Source: Polytrichum commune | Lineage: Eukaryota > Streptophyta > Polytrichopsida > Polytrichales > Polytrichaceae | DNA length: 64,000 nucleotides | Reading direction: 5' to 3' | Assembly (NCBI GenBank): GCA_950295325.1 | Contig: OX485809.1 | Span: 41,507,081 to 41,571,080 of the forward strand | Shown here: positions 12,201-23,400 of the stretch, one piece after another | Layout of the letters: each line of letters opens with the position of its first letter | Position numbering within the stretch: the first letter of the stretch is position 1 | Program-made: the position numbers and the translations under genes | The notes under the pieces: generated by a model | The model's input: only the letters and a program-made list of their open reading frames with translations | Told to the model about the DNA's origin: nothing | Database searches by the model: none

Positions 12201-15200
12201 TGTTGAGTTAGAGGATAACTTATTGACAGGAGAATTGTAAAATTGAATTATACAAACAGAAATGGTTCTAGTGACTTCTTTAGTACCATCAGCTCCAGTT
12301 ACTGATTTCTTAAATACTCAGACTACACAGAAGTGGAATTCATAAGTGGAGCTGGAGAAAATAGGAAACGATATCAAGAAAGGAACAATGTGGTTAGGAA
12401 ACTTACTTTCTTCAGGCAGTCTGTTAACTTCAGCGACAGTAGCAATCTCTTTTGCAAGCTCTTCCTGTTCATGGGTCTTGTCTTGTGTCTGCTTTGCCAA
12501 AGTATCCAGCTCAAGCCAAACCCTTGTGTATAAATCCTTTCGAGCAGCAGGCCTGATCCAGATTCGACCACTCTAAGTAATGTACAAGCTCAGATGATGG
12601 ATTCAAAAAGAGCCAAAGATTATCACATTATGTAAAGCATTGCCTACAAAGTTGTGATGATAGAGTCAGCATTCAAAGATGTGTCAACTTACAATTCGGA
12701 TGTTGAAGGAAAGATGGAGACATCATTGCTTTTAGTGAACTCCAAAAGCTTAGCGACGCACTGCATGACAACCACAAACCAAGTCAACAAGAGCCAAAGA
12801 TGAATCATGAATCATAAAGATGTGAGATATAAGCATATGCTCCTAGAGTTTTACATGTTTTCAATATTCCACGTGTTTTCAAAGCCACCTGACAAGAAAG
12901 ATGAACTTAGCATGTACTGAAGTAACAGAGAAGTGAACCTTGGACGGGTTGGCCAAGTGGTCAGTTGGTTCCACTCCCACAAATGCGCCCCTGCAATAGG
13001 AATAAATAAATAGTTTAGTTATGACTACACAGCCTCACTATTCACACCCTACTGGCAATATGAGTTCAGCACCAAATCCGGCAGCTTGCAAGGAAACCTC
13101 CTCACTATCCAATCTGCATGTCCTCAGGCAAAACACACACGTGACTAATCAGTGATTAGTCAAAGTCTAATAGGTAAAAGGCAGGTGCACTTGAGGATAT
13201 AAAGTGATGATCAGGACCTGATTGTAGAGACCAATGCTGATAATTGGGTAGAATGTTGTTCTCGACCACCAACTATAGTGTCAGAAGATGCTGCTGAAGA
13301 CCATCTTGCCATTCGCTCCAATTGCTTTGACGAATGTGTGCCACTCCTCTTGTGGCGCCATGTGGCCTGATTCTGACTTCCTTGAGGGACACTGTCATCT
13401 GTCTCCTCCTGCTTCCGTTTTTTGGCAGAATGTACTGAAGTCTTTTCCACATTACTTGCTTTGCGTGGAGGAGTAGTTAATAAACCCTCTGACATATTGT
13501 GCAATATATCAACCTGAAACAACAATCACCAGTGAGGCCAATGTGAGGGTTCTCTGAAGTTTATCAAGAGCAATAAAAGTTCAAATTGTGACACTTTGGA
13601 GGACTGACAGGCACATTTCTTACAGCATGGTAAAATATGGAGACAGGGCTGCTAAGACCAACATATGACAGGGCCAATGGTCAGCTTCCAGACAGCCTTC
13701 AACATGTTCAGTCTTCTCCAGCCCCCAATATTTGCAAGTATTCCAAATTTTGCAAAGCTTTGTATAGATACATGTAGGGTTAACACGACCCACTAATTTG
13801 GTGCATCTCAAAACTATTGCGATAGTAATTAGGTCACTTACCAAGCCACAGGTGTAAAATCTTTGTTTTGTCACCACTTTTTTACACAAAATAACCTACA
13901 AGTAATGGCAAGAGTCTCCAAATGACACTATAAATGACAACACATTTGTCCCACCTGACGTTGAGGTCCAACTTCACTATCTCCAGGTCCTTCATCCCTT
14001 TTGTTGCCTACCTCCACATTACAAACACCATTTTTATCTTCCGCTCTGGTGACAGTAAACAACCAGAATCCACCATCTCGCCAGATGAGCAAGTGTGTCA
14101 TATTCCCTCCATGTTCTTCTGAGGAGAGGGTTATTATCACCTTGTCATTATCTTGATGTTTCAGATTCTCCCAGAGCTTGGCAGAGGGTCCCCTTTGAAA
14201 AACCTCTGGAAGTGTTGGGACACTGGATACACAAGGCAGGGCTAAAAGTTCGGAGATTGAAAAGGTAGTCTTCAAGTAGTTTAACATTGTTGTCCTGCAT
14301 TCTCTAAAAATAGGGGATCCTGGAACTAGGGAGACCTCACTGCCACCTGCACAAATTTGGACAACATTGCATAAAAAGTTTCTAGTGGTCATCCTAGTAT
14401 ACTAAACATCTGATTCAGTGTGGCAGAAAAATCGGTGTGCCATGTCAATTAGAGTGGTCTTCATGACTTGTCATGTACCACCAAGTGTCATATGACACCC
14501 TCTCTAGTTGCGTCCCAGTCATTGCAAGAAAATTCATGTGGGTTGATGGTGAATAGTGTGGACCACACTAAATCGGGTAAGTGTAATTGCAATCTTAAAT
14601 AAAGTTCTAAATTAGTACAAGATCATTGAATTATGTTTGCATGACCCAATTTCTGCAAAAAGCCCTACTATAGTTCACTTCCCTGGATTTGCAAAAATCT
14701 GTAGAAGACCCAAACTATACCTGCCAAATATAAAGGCCAACTTCAACTGCAAAACATCAACATTTCAAACTGCATGGCTTTATACACTTACCATTTTGCA
14801 ATGGAAGTGAGTTTCTCTGGCAAATCACAAGCCGAAGAGCGGTCTCTACAGCAGCAGCAACCTTTTCATCTTTCATCTCCCTTTCTTTTACGGCCAGCTT
14901 CACAGCATTGTCCCCACTCAATTCCAGAAGGTGAGGGAGCATGCCTTTTACAGCAATTGCAGACAGATCAAGATGGAAGTATGCCAGATCTATAAAGAGA
15001 TCAGACGCATGCATAGGCAAGAGCTTGTAGTAGGTTGTTGCTAGGTGAAAAATACCCTGGGAAACAAGAACATGTCCCATCAATATGTGCGACGGTATTC
15101 GTTCTACAGAAGCTGCCTCCATGTAATGAATCGGATGAAACCAAAATCCATCCATAACCTTCTTGATCCCAAAAAGGTAGGCAAAATTTTAAGAACCCCC

Positions 15201-17882
15201 ACATGAACAATATGAATGAATGCATCAGCAGTATTTGGAATTCTTAAACAACCCAATACCAATTTGTTGCTACATATTAATCAAACAACAAGGGACAAAA
15301 GAAAGCAATGAGGTCAAGTGGCAATACTTACATTTGCAGCGAAAGTACACATTGATGGTTTATCTATAGACTCTGAATTGGTAACATCGAGAAAAATTGT
15401 CTCAAGACCAGTTTCTCGTGTATTCACGCCTGCAAGAGCCTCCACCACAAAGTTGTGGTACACTTGGATCCCATTGCCTGCACCACTTTCCAAATAAAAG
15501 CAATCCCACATGTTTCCTTACCCTCTTAGCATCCACACTAGATATTATAGACTACACAATCAGTTGTATATAATCAATTGGGACTCAAAATAGATTGAGC
15601 CAGAAAAGCCCAATCCCCTTAACTTCTGTTTACTCTAGACTGATGAGGCATCCTCTAGATCCAATAGTGCACAATCTCCTGAGTGCATTTTCTGCTACAC
15701 GAACAAGGCTCTCAATTCCAAACTGTAACCAGGTTTTCAATACTGATCAAAGTTGCAGCATTCAAACACACACAGTGTTTTCTTAGTGTGTATGGAATGC
15801 CAAGGCATGAAAGTGATATCTTCTCAAAATCACTGCAGGCCCCATGTTCAACTCTCATGACATCCCACTTCCCATAGAGCAATAAGCATCCCTCAGCTGA
15901 GTTACCAAAAAGACTTTTTTATCTGTACCTCTAAAAGCTGTTGGTAGTCAGGAATTTTGACCCGATTTGGAAACAGCTTTTGGAGATGGCTTTGTCTATT
16001 CACACCAGGTAACCAGGACCCACAAACATGGATCAGAATACAATGCCTCATCCGTAAGGCTGTCCAGAACAGCAGATGAGCTGAAGCACTTTCACTTGAA
16101 AGACCTGAGTAAAGCAAGGTTGAGTTGAATAATCTGGAAAAGACGAGACAGTACAGTTGTCATCATACCCCCATGGATGGTTCAAGCATAATTTTTTGTG
16201 AGAGAGAGGAGAGAGAGAGAGAGAGTCTCACCTCATTAATTATGTGGCCAAACCATTCCAGCATTTTTGAGGAAACCCTGGAAATTTGGGAGGTGCCTTT
16301 AGTGGTTCTCACCTTACAGACCACTCAACCGGTTCACATTTTAAGGTACAGATGAGGACATCACAGTCCATCAATGTAAGTAAATCGGGTAAAGAGCTTC
16401 AGAGTCGCTCTTGATAGGGAGATTTTAAGTATTCTAAAACAGACGATGTTGATTCCTCACAGCCCACACTTTGGAACAATGCCAAAATTTCTATGACCAT
16501 ATCTGCAAGGTGCAAGGTTTCATGACTCACAAATCCTGAGGAAAGATAACAATCAGCCTTGTCCGCGACATAGCCGCAACCTCCAAGCCTGTTGTTGATT
16601 TATCCGCTATAACCCCAGCAGTGCCAGGAGCTTGAAAAAGAGATCGAATTACTTCTTTAAGAATAAGTTTGATGCTAAACCCACTGTCTCCTTCTGGAGC
16701 CTTCCACTCAGCAAGTCCTTGCACAATCTGGTGAGAAGATACAGACAGTTTTCCACATAATCTGAAATTTAACCCATGAATTCACTTGTACAACCAAGAT
16801 CATAGGAAAAATAACTGGGCACTTCAATGATGACGAAAATCTCTGGAGTTGTCATATGTGATCAATGCATTCAAGACCACGTGTCATGTAGAAAGTAAAG
16901 TTGGAGTAAGTGGGCGACACCAGTATCATGGGAGATCAAAGTCCAATGTCAACTGAACAAAGAAAGAAGATCCTAAACCTCACACAAACTTTGTGATTCC
17001 ATAGAGCCTAAAAGATAGTTCATCACGGTGTTCTGGTAGAATCTGCAAAGAGTCCAATGTATCCACTTCCTCTCTGCACTGCAACAAATTTTACCAGGAC
17101 TTATCAGCTTACCGCTTCAACTGATTGTTGCCCGGGGTCCCAATTTGTAACCGTGTGCACTCTCCTTCCAGCTGCAGCAAGAGTAGATAGCTGCAGAGAT
17201 TGTCAGAAAAAGGAAAACACAATCAGTTTATTTGTTCACTCACAACATAATTATTATAACCTCTTGGCTCCATGATCAATACATTTGAGAAAATCCACTT
17301 TAACATCTAACGACCACCATAAAAGACGGATAGAAGAACTATACTGTGACATCTTGATGAGCTTCTGGAAACTGGAATAGTCATATAAGGTTAACCAGGA
17401 AATTCTATATTGATCCAAGCAAGACCAAAGTCAAAATACAATAGGTACAAGTCCAGTTGACCCAGTGATGTTGCAACACATCAATTTCAGTATGATGTCT
17501 AGTGAATTACTCTGGTCAAGTTTTTGCAACCATGTTGCTTTGCACTCATGAGTAACACAAGGATCCTGAAGAGAAAGAAGTTATTCACATGAGTTACTAC
17601 CTTGCCCGCATGCGGTTGAGCAAAAAACAACCGTGCATAAGACAGCAAGCCCTCCACACACTCAGCTTGTAGCCTACTTGATACCATGCCTCCTACCAGC
17701 CCTGCATGCACACAAGTTTTTTTGTTAATTTGCACCACTTGAGATTATGTGATGGAAGTAATATCTCTAGAATCCATTTTAAGAGCATCCACACCAACAC
17801 CAAGAAGCAACAACGTACCAGAATACACAACAAGAAGTTGAGTGCGAGCAACAGGTCCCATCTTCTCCCCACTTCCTGCCAT
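9284..17882 (-). CDS. FYRN/FYRC-domain protein with long N-terminal region
   Basis: Nineteen coding exons join in one frame on the minus strand: 17882-17819, 17701-17601, 17190-17113, 17078-16986, 16727-16531, 16094-15906, 15485-15332, 15158-14792, 14346-13955, 13513-13218, 12990-12939, 12760-12693, 12570-12407, 11811-11604, 11435-11367, 11250-11201, 10960-10838, 10661-10577, 9755-9284. All introns are GT-AG and the total is about 1073 codons. Residues ~776-825 form an FYRN domain (FPIKLGPSLQVYDLGKIV, RPNFHSEKYIWPAGYKS) and ~832-905 an FYRC domain (CEIVDDGQAPEFRLTPEDD, SATAVW, SGPEYFGYANP). This pair occurs in chromatin proteins such as TBRG1, trithorax-type methyltransferases and JmjC demethylases. 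Basic patches AKKRK (~576) and NKRRR (~760) suggest nuclear location. No SET or JmjC motif is visible. The first ~480 residues start with a hydrophobic strand (RTQLLVVYSG) and later contain RTRLIVIFP and RHCILIHVC, which could be a divergent vWA-like fold as in MED25 or INTS13; this is speculative. The start is the first ATG after an acceptor, two bases into its exon. Confidence 0.8.
9847..10137. repeat. MITE-like repeat M, copy 1
   Basis: The ends are inverted: TGGGAGTTGGT at 9847 and ACCAACTCCCA at about 10137, and the adjoining TTGGTTGTTTTAC is echoed as GTAAAACAACCAA. The centre shares TTCATTGAGG, AACTCATT and AATGCTCTTCA with the copies at 11.9 and 31.4 kb. It lies in the last intron of the FYR gene. 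Confidence 0.6.
11905..12190. repeat. MITE-like repeat M, copy 2
   Basis: It shares GGTTCATTGAGG, CTTGGCATGC, AATGCTCTTC and CAAACCTCCACACTGCC with copies 1 and 3. Its ends are CATTGGTTGTTTTGC and CAACACAACCAACTCCCG, which are inverted relative to one another. It is located in an intron of the FYR gene, between the exons ending at 12407 and starting at 11811. Confidence 0.6.
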
Positions 17883-17959
17883 GTCTGTAAACAAACTATT
17901 TTCTTGTCTTCACATAAATGGGAGCCTGCACCATGTTCACCTCACAGTAACACAAGAAA

Positions 17960-18860
17960 AATGAGAAACATCATCATCATCATCATCTTTCTCCAAACAT
18001 TTGAAATGCACCGAAAACAAAACCATAAAGAACCAAAAAAAGGCAGAAAAGCAAATTTTAATGTGTAACACAAAGGTTGAAGTTTGTTGCAACGGGGTTT
18101 TTGGCATTTCAGCCAAACATTGCTACAAAATCTGTGATTTCACACACGAGGTTCACATAGACGAGAAAAAAAAGAAAAAAATGTTTCTACCACAGACATC
18201 CCTATCAACCCTCCCAATATGCATAAACCCTCGTTTTTTTGGTGTAGAATGAGAAACATCATCATCTTTCTCCAGAAATTCTACATGGATATTTGAACTC
18301 CGCCAAACAAAAGCAAAAACCGATTGCATGTACGACACACACAAGTTTGAATGTTTGCTGCGACAACAGGGTTATTGGCATTTCAGCCGAACATTGCTCC
18401 ACGCAATAATCTCAGTGCATTCATCCCATACATGAGGTTTAACATAGACAACAAAAACGAAAGATTGTGTTTTTTTTTTTTTTACCCCCCACACACATCC
18501 CTATCAACCCTCCCAAGATGAATAAACCCTCATTTTCATGGTGAAGAATGGGAAACGTCGTCACCTTACTCAAAAAATTCTACATGGCTATTTGAACTCC
18601 ACAAACAAAAACAGGAAAAAGCCAGAAAAAAACAAATTGCATTTGTGACATACAGCTTGAAAGTTTGCTGCGACAACGGGGTTTTTGGCAGTTTAGTCAA
18701 ACATTACTACACACAGTAATCTCAGAGACATCATCTCATACATGAGGTTTACCATAGACAAGAAAAAAAGCAAAAAGATCAAAACAAAAATTACCGCATA
18801 CTCATCCCTATCAACCCTCCCGAGATGAATAAACCCTCATTTTCATGGTAAAGAATCACC
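17960..18860. repeat. Tandem repeat of about 300 bp, three units, in intron 1
   Basis: Three diverged head-to-tail units begin near 17962, 18249 and 18547 with AATG(A/G)GAAAC(A/G)TC, and a truncated fourth near 18850. Each contains ATCCCTATCAACCCTCCC, AATAAACCCTC and a GTTTGCTGCGACAACGGGG-like stretch. Spacing is 287-303 bp. The array lies in the intron between the leader exon and the first coding exon of the FYR gene. Confidence 0.8.
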
Positions 18861-18970
18861 ACCCCAAACACGTAAGATTCCCCAACGAGTTTCAAAAATC
18901 GAAACACACACACACACACAGAGGAATTTTATAAACCAAAAAAAAAAAAAAAAAAAAGCAGCGAAAGTAC

Positions 18971-19140
18971 CTATGCAAGCGCAGACAGGTCGAGGCGAGT
19001 AGCATTGGAGAGCATTGGAAAATTTCCGAGGAGTACCTGAAACCCTAAATTCGATCCATCCGTCTGCCTGCCTGTCCGCCGCTCCAATTCTCCAGCTCAG
19101 CTGAGAGCTGCCGTTGAGGAGGAAGAAAAGTGGAGGAGTT
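18971..19140 (-). promoter_or_regulatory. Likely 5' UTR leader exon of the FYR gene
   Basis: The coding exon starts only two bases after an acceptor, so an upstream leader exon is needed. On the minus strand this stretch offers two donors, TTTCAG-gtactc (exon end 19037) and CATAG-gtactt (exon end 18971). It also has one telo-box-like AAACCCTAA at about 19040 (plus-strand view). The stretch is GC-rich with CAGCTGAGCTGG-type composition, typical of a promoter/leader region. The transcription start is not visible. Confidence 0.45.
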
Positions 19141-19800
19141 CAACGGAGTTCCAGGCGGCATGGAAGAAGCATCCTATAAATTGAGGAATATACGTTACAC
19201 AAGGAAGCGAATGAATAACTTAGTACAGTTTAATCGTCAGTAAGTTGTCAAAGACAGCAGCACATAAACTTAACATAACTTAGCTTTCGAATGCATTGAG
19301 AGGTGGTACGAAGAAGGAATCAGACAGGGCATTTTGAGGCACGAGGAATACCGACGAAGAAGGAAGGAAGGAAGCGAGGAAGGAAACCGGCCACAAAAGA
19401 CCTGGTTTCACACGGCAGCCTAGGCGGGAAGTCTTAGGTAGGTAGGTAGGCAGATAGGTAGGTTTCCGCAAGGTGCGAATCTTAGGGGGCTTTTTCAACA
19501 TGCCCGAGGCCGCTAGGACTTTGATGTAGGCACAGTAATAATAAGCTTAATAGCATGCCCACACTAATTAGGGCCGGGTCCCAAGTCCCAGTTCACATGA
19601 GCTCCATCCGTGCAATCTTAGCCGTGAGATGACTTGAGGTGGGTGTCTCCCACGTATTTTAGGGCAACAGAAGTGAAAAATAAAGGCTTCATACCACATA
19701 CTTTGACAGAAAAATTAGGTTCTATATATTGTAATAAAATTTGAAGCCAACAAGTGGCGATACATCCAAAATGTAGTAGCACAAAGTCTAGCTACATTGC
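19141..19800. other. Intergenic, upstream of the FYR gene
   Basis: Presumed promoter side of the FYR gene. It includes a short (GTAG)n/(TAGG)n-like stretch around 19436-19461. No gene seen. Confidence 0.4.
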
Positions 19801-20411
19801 TACAATTAGGAGAGATCACATGGCTCCTCAATTTTGAAGTACCTCAAAATAATGTTATGTCCCATATTTGACTTGATTGACAAAAATGGTCCCTCCAAAG
19901 AGTGGACACTAGACGTTAGTAAACATAACGGAAGGTAAATAATTGAATTTTTTTTTAAATGAAGTTCAACACCCCAATGGCCTCCTGACATAACATCAAA
20001 GTTCAAGCATCATTGATTGTTACCAATTGCCATACACTTGAAGCCTCAAGTTTCAAATTTTCACAAAATATAACACATGCCACAAACAATGATCCATGTA
20101 ACAAGCTAGAATCTTTCATGAATCAAAATTCAACATCAAAACAACACATGACCAACATCAAAAACCAAACAGAGAACAAAGCACAACATCTACAACACGA
20201 CAACGACAACTACTACTACAAACCCGACTACACTATTCAAAGGGGTTGATCCATCGCCTTCGAGCAACATGTAAGATTTGAGCATGTTGTCATCTGAGTT
20301 CATCATCATGAGAGGGGAAAAGAAAATAATATTCCATAATCAACACTTGAGTTTAGTATACGTTGTTCACTACTTCCATAATGCCAGAGCGGTACAAGTT
20401 ATCAAGAAAAG

Positions 20412-23400
20412 TCAAAGCAACAACAAAATATCACATCTATCATCGCGATGTTGTTCCTTCTTCCAGTCGCAACAGGCTAGCTCGTAGGGAAAGTTTTTGA
20501 GTGTGTAGAATGTTTGAGCGTGCATCCCAACCACTAGTAGCAAATGAGCATGCAACCTATTGTGGAGTTTCATCTTTATGATTGTCATAGTGCTAAACAT
20601 GCATTCATCCTCAACATTGTTTAATACCATCATAGTGGCAATCTCTGCAACTTTTTAGTACTATGAGCATGAGCGTTTCAAAACAAATGAAGATTGAATC
20701 ACTTGTCAAATCCTAGTTAAAGGATTCATGTCAAAAGGTTTTTCTCATTGCAGCTTGCCCATTAGATTTCATTGCGAACTTAAACATGTTCACCTACATG
20801 TCAAGCTTTGAAATTGAGATATTAGATACACCGTATTCGCAAACACATTTGAGGAGGTGGCAAAATATGTTGGGCCTTTCACCTTTCCCTTACCTTTGCT
20901 CTTTGGATCACAAGGAGATTCTCCAAGATTTTTGGCCACACACCCTGCTACATTGAAGCCTTGAAGATAGCCATAATGAAGTTTGATGATCGGCAAATGG
21001 TGCTAGAAGCTTAATTCAACCTTCGGATTAAACCAATATTGAGGATAACACATCCATGGTGCATCCAAGCATTGACTTCGAGCACCAAGGCATGTGTTGC
21101 ACATGCAAGCCACAACACATGTTAATTACAGTTAGGATACATGTCAATCCCAAGTTCCAAACAAGGACTAAAAAACAATACATGTACTAGTATCACTACA
21201 TTGGGCACTCACTTGCACTTGCAAATTGGACATCAAAGACAATTGTTGCCAAGATGTCCCGAGTCACATGATTTTACTAACTATATCTCGATGAAATGTT
21301 GGAATAGTGTGTTTAATGCATTGTTGTGAGCCCAATTATGTGCCCACATTTCAATTTAACTCAAAAAATATTAAAACCTTAGGATTAGCAATTGTTGAGT
21401 TAGTTTAAAAGTTAGATTGGATTGAAGTTTAGAAGTTTAAATTAGAGTTGAATTAAGGTTAGGAGACTAAGAGTAATTGAAGGAGAAAAACTAAAAATAA
21501 GTGAAGTAGTTTTAATTAGAGTTTGAGTGACTCTTAGGGGTGAGTGGTAGGAGGCCAAGGAAAATGCTTGTTTTGGGGAGGGGCTTGCCAAGTGGATAAC
21601 TTTGTGAACATGGAGGTTAGAAGAGGCCCCGAGAGCTCCAACTCTCTCTCTCTCCAAGTCCAGAGAGCTTCCGGAGAGGGAAGGCCCTCTGTGTGAGCAA
21701 TGCGGCAAAAAGGATCCTCGTAATAGAAAAAACAAAGAGTCGGGGCGGCGGTGAGGAGCGTTGAAGCTCGGGAGAGATCGCCATGTTTGTTGGGTAGGGG
21801 CTGTCGAATCTCCCTGGGCATTGGGGGATCTCGCTCGGTGAAGGAATGCAGCACACACTGGTTGCTGGAGCAGCATGTTAGGAGGAGGTGAGGGAACATT
21901 CCGACGTGATTGCCCTCGGAGCAAGCTGCTCGATCCTACGCTGGGAGGAGGCTAGTAAAAGAATTGGATGGTGGGAAATACTCAATGTCAGATGAGGCCA
22001 CAATGAAGCTCTCAGCGAGCTACCGTCATGAGGAACTGGAGTTGAGATCTGCCACAACAAAGAAGGCTTCATCTCGAAGGTAATATGAATTCCAGAATGA
22101 CAGGGCGTTGTGCCAATAGCTGCATGAAGCAGCTGGCGAATTTCAATGCAGGGAAAAGAGCATGCTGCCAAGAGGATAGCGGCACATGGGACAAACTTAA
22201 TTATGGGTATTGACCACGGATCAATGTGGAGAGGAGCCTGCTGCCAAGAGGATAGCGACATCTGGGATAGACTTAATTATGGGTATTGACCACGGATCAA
22301 TGCGGTTGTCATTACATTGCCGCTATTGAGTTGGCGGAACTGATTGGGTGCTCGTCGTTGAGGTAGCACTCAGTCGTTGGAGAGCAACAACTTCAAGGCC
22401 CTGAATTGAAGCATAAGGCCCTTGAGAGGTTGTGATGCCTTGAAGGCTCTTCGGAACGAGGCAGGTAGGAGCTTGTGAGGAGCGGAAGGCAACCAGCAGG
22501 TAGAGACGTGTTCCTCGGAGAAGATAAAACATAGTAGTTGCTGGCATCAATGCCTCAGCATGGAGCCATGATTTCAGGACGCTAGAGATGGGGAGTTGTG
22601 TTCCTAGTTGGTAGTCGGAGAAACGAGGAGTGGAATGCAGTTGCAGATTTGCAGATGTAGGACAAATTCTCAAAGGAATGTGAATTGTGGTCGAGGATGG
22701 CTCAAGAAACTCACTGAGTTCTGCACTGAATCGAGGCTCAGCCAGGGCGTCGAGGATTGGAAGATTCCAGAGAGAGGGAATTATGACGTGAAGTTGGATT
22801 TAGCTGAAGGCTGAGGGGCGATCCCAACATTGAAGGAGGACAGGGGATTGGTCACGCTGAGGAATAGATATGTTGGTTGAACTCAGAGGCACACAACATG
22901 TTGTACTGTCGTAAAAAAAGGAAGGCTTACAGTGCCGCACAGAGGAACAACTCACTAGAGCTGCTGGACCGAATACAATTAATTAGTGTTGGGCAGCCGT
23001 GGCCTTGGGATTGGTATTTAGGCGGTCACCGAACATGATTGAGTAGTGGGTAACCATTTAGGGAAACCCTAATTAGGGGTAGCATAGGAGTGCATCAGTT
23101 AGGTTAGATTTTTTTTAGAAGGATGTTAGGAAGTGTTTTGATTGTGTGGTGTGTTTAAAATTTAACAAGTGAGGTTGTTGAGCAATGCTCACAAGGGAGA
23201 AGAGCATTTTTAAATGCTTGTAACCTTGTTTCCTTGGGAGTAAAATTGTGTGTGTGGCATTAATATTGTTGGAGCATTGGGGGCCAAGTCCAATGATGAA
23301 GTGAAGTTAATTAAGTACTGTGAGCCTTAGGCCTTCACCCGAACTACGACGCATAAGGGTGGAGGTTTAGGGCTGACAATTGTACGCAAATATATCACAC

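Noticed and set aside
12945-12990. tRNA-like phrase GGTTGGCCAAGTGGTCAGTTGGTTCCACTCCC
   Set aside because: It lies within a minus-strand coding exon that is needed in frame by the FYR gene, and no acceptor stem or anticodon arm pairs properly.
15907-15928. Alternative donor AGAG-gtacag in exon 6 of the FYR gene
   Set aside because: It leaves the next exon out of frame with an early stop; the donor TTTTTG-gtaact at 15906 restores the frame.
21442-22673. Long minus-strand open frames (up to 160 codons) as genes
   Set aside because: They lie wholly inside a solo LTR, overlap in several frames, are compositionally biased and match no known protein.
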